Below, piece by piece: positions 6,313-6,456 of a stretch of DNA of 6,456 nt. The stretch is from Magnetococcales bacterium. Its GTDB lineage: Bacteria > Pseudomonadota > Magnetococcia > Magnetococcales > JADGCH01. Location of the stretch: NCBI GenBank assembly GCA_015228995.1, contig JADGCM010000098.1:1-6456 (forward strand), written 5' to 3'. A model generated the notes under the pieces. It was not told where the DNA came from. It searched no databases and worked only from the letters and a program-made list of their open reading frames with translations. Each line of letters starts with the position of its first letter. Position 1 is the first letter of the stretch. Both the position numbers and the translations under genes were made by a program.

Positions 6313-6349
6313 CGTGATGGACAGATGGTTATCGTGAATCTGTCGCACG
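6313..6349 (+). other. Potential 5'-UTR stem-loop
   Basis: GACAGAT (6320-6326) pairs perfectly with ATCTGTC (6338-6344) around an 11-base loop. An outer CGTG (6313-6316) pairs with CACG (6346-6349) across a small 3x1 internal loop, for 11 pairs in all. It starts at about the predicted transcription start and ends 42 bases before the ATG. It could protect the 5' end of the mRNA, bind a regulator as DNA, or be a regulated leader. No known riboswitch class was recognised. Confidence 0.4.
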
Positions 6350-6376
6350 AGGCTTTGGTTACCGTATATCTACAGC

Positions 6377-6383
6377 AGAGGAG
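6377..6383 (+). promoter_or_regulatory. Ribosome binding site of the 3'-terminal gene
   Basis: AGAGGAG stands eight bases before the ATG at 6392. This well-formed site makes the short reading frame running off the window a credible gene start. Confidence 0.65.
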
Positions 6384-6391
6384 TTCTTGAT

Positions 6392-6456
6392 ATGTCTGAT
6401 CATAATACCCTACAGTATATCCGTGATGTAACAACGACGGTGGTTGACTCCATGGT
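6392..6456 (+). CDS. Start of an unidentified protein (3' partial)
   Basis: Only 22 residues are visible, starting MSDHNTLQYIRDV and continuing TTTVVDSMV to the window edge. The start is supported by a good Shine-Dalgarno and by the promoter and leader described at 6278-6349. After a polar N-terminus the segment looks like an amphipathic helix. That pattern is loosely reminiscent of the first helix of small CheC/CheX-type signalling proteins, but this is far too little to assign a family, and I treat it as hypothetical. Its own promoter suggests it is not simply part of the Aas operon. Confidence 0.6.
   Translation, partial: MSDHNTLQYIRDVTTTVVDSM

Overview
The window looks like chromosomal DNA of a Gram-negative member of the Pseudomonadota (a gammaproteobacterium or a Magnetococcus-like lineage). 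The reasons are moderate GC with fairly even codon use, inner-membrane two-component signalling with a periplasmic sensor segment, an E. coli-type Aas phospholipid-repair enzyme, and a multidomain c-di-GMP phosphodiesterase fused to bacteriohemerythrin. The lineage is an inference from protein style only. There are four large or medium genes and one gene start, all on the + strand. No RNA gene, insertion sequence, CRISPR array or minus-strand gene could be supported.

Layout. (1) Positions 1-1001 hold the 3' part of a membrane histidine-kinase-like protein: periplasmic segment, membrane helix, HAMP, coiled coil and a DHp domain with phospho-acceptor His. It stops just after the DHp and has no ATPase domain. 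(2) Positions 998-3457 overlap it by four bases (GTGA) and encode an 819-residue response regulator, REC-PAS-GAF-HD-GYP-hemerythrin, with all expected HD-GYP and hemerythrin metal ligands. (3) After a 103-base spacer with a possible promoter, 3561-4052 encode a rubrerythrin-type ferritin-like diiron protein without a rubredoxin domain. (4) Thirteen bases later, 4066-6213 encode a full-length Aas homologue (2-acyl-lysophospholipid acyltransferase fused to acyl-ACP synthetase). (5) A 178-base intergenic region carries a T-rich tract, a 17-bp palindrome, a strong sigma70-like promoter and a potential 5'-UTR stem-loop. It leads to the start of an unidentified gene at 6392.

How they may work together (inference). 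Genes 1 and 2 look like one signalling unit. The membrane protein could pass a phosphoryl group, or only a conformational signal, to the REC domain. PAS, GAF and hemerythrin modules would add inputs such as oxygen, nitric oxide or redox state, and the output would be hydrolysis of c-di-GMP. The downstream pair, rubrerythrin-like protein plus Aas, fits a peroxide-defence and membrane-repair theme. Diiron chemistry appears in three consecutive modules (HD-GYP, hemerythrin, rubrerythrin).

Most worth a second look: the kinase that lacks its ATPase domain yet is translationally coupled to its regulator; the five-domain sensor with several possible gas or redox inputs; a Glu-to-Gln change in the FPEG motif of the Aas acyltransferase domain; and the palindrome-promoter-hairpin arrangement before the last gene.
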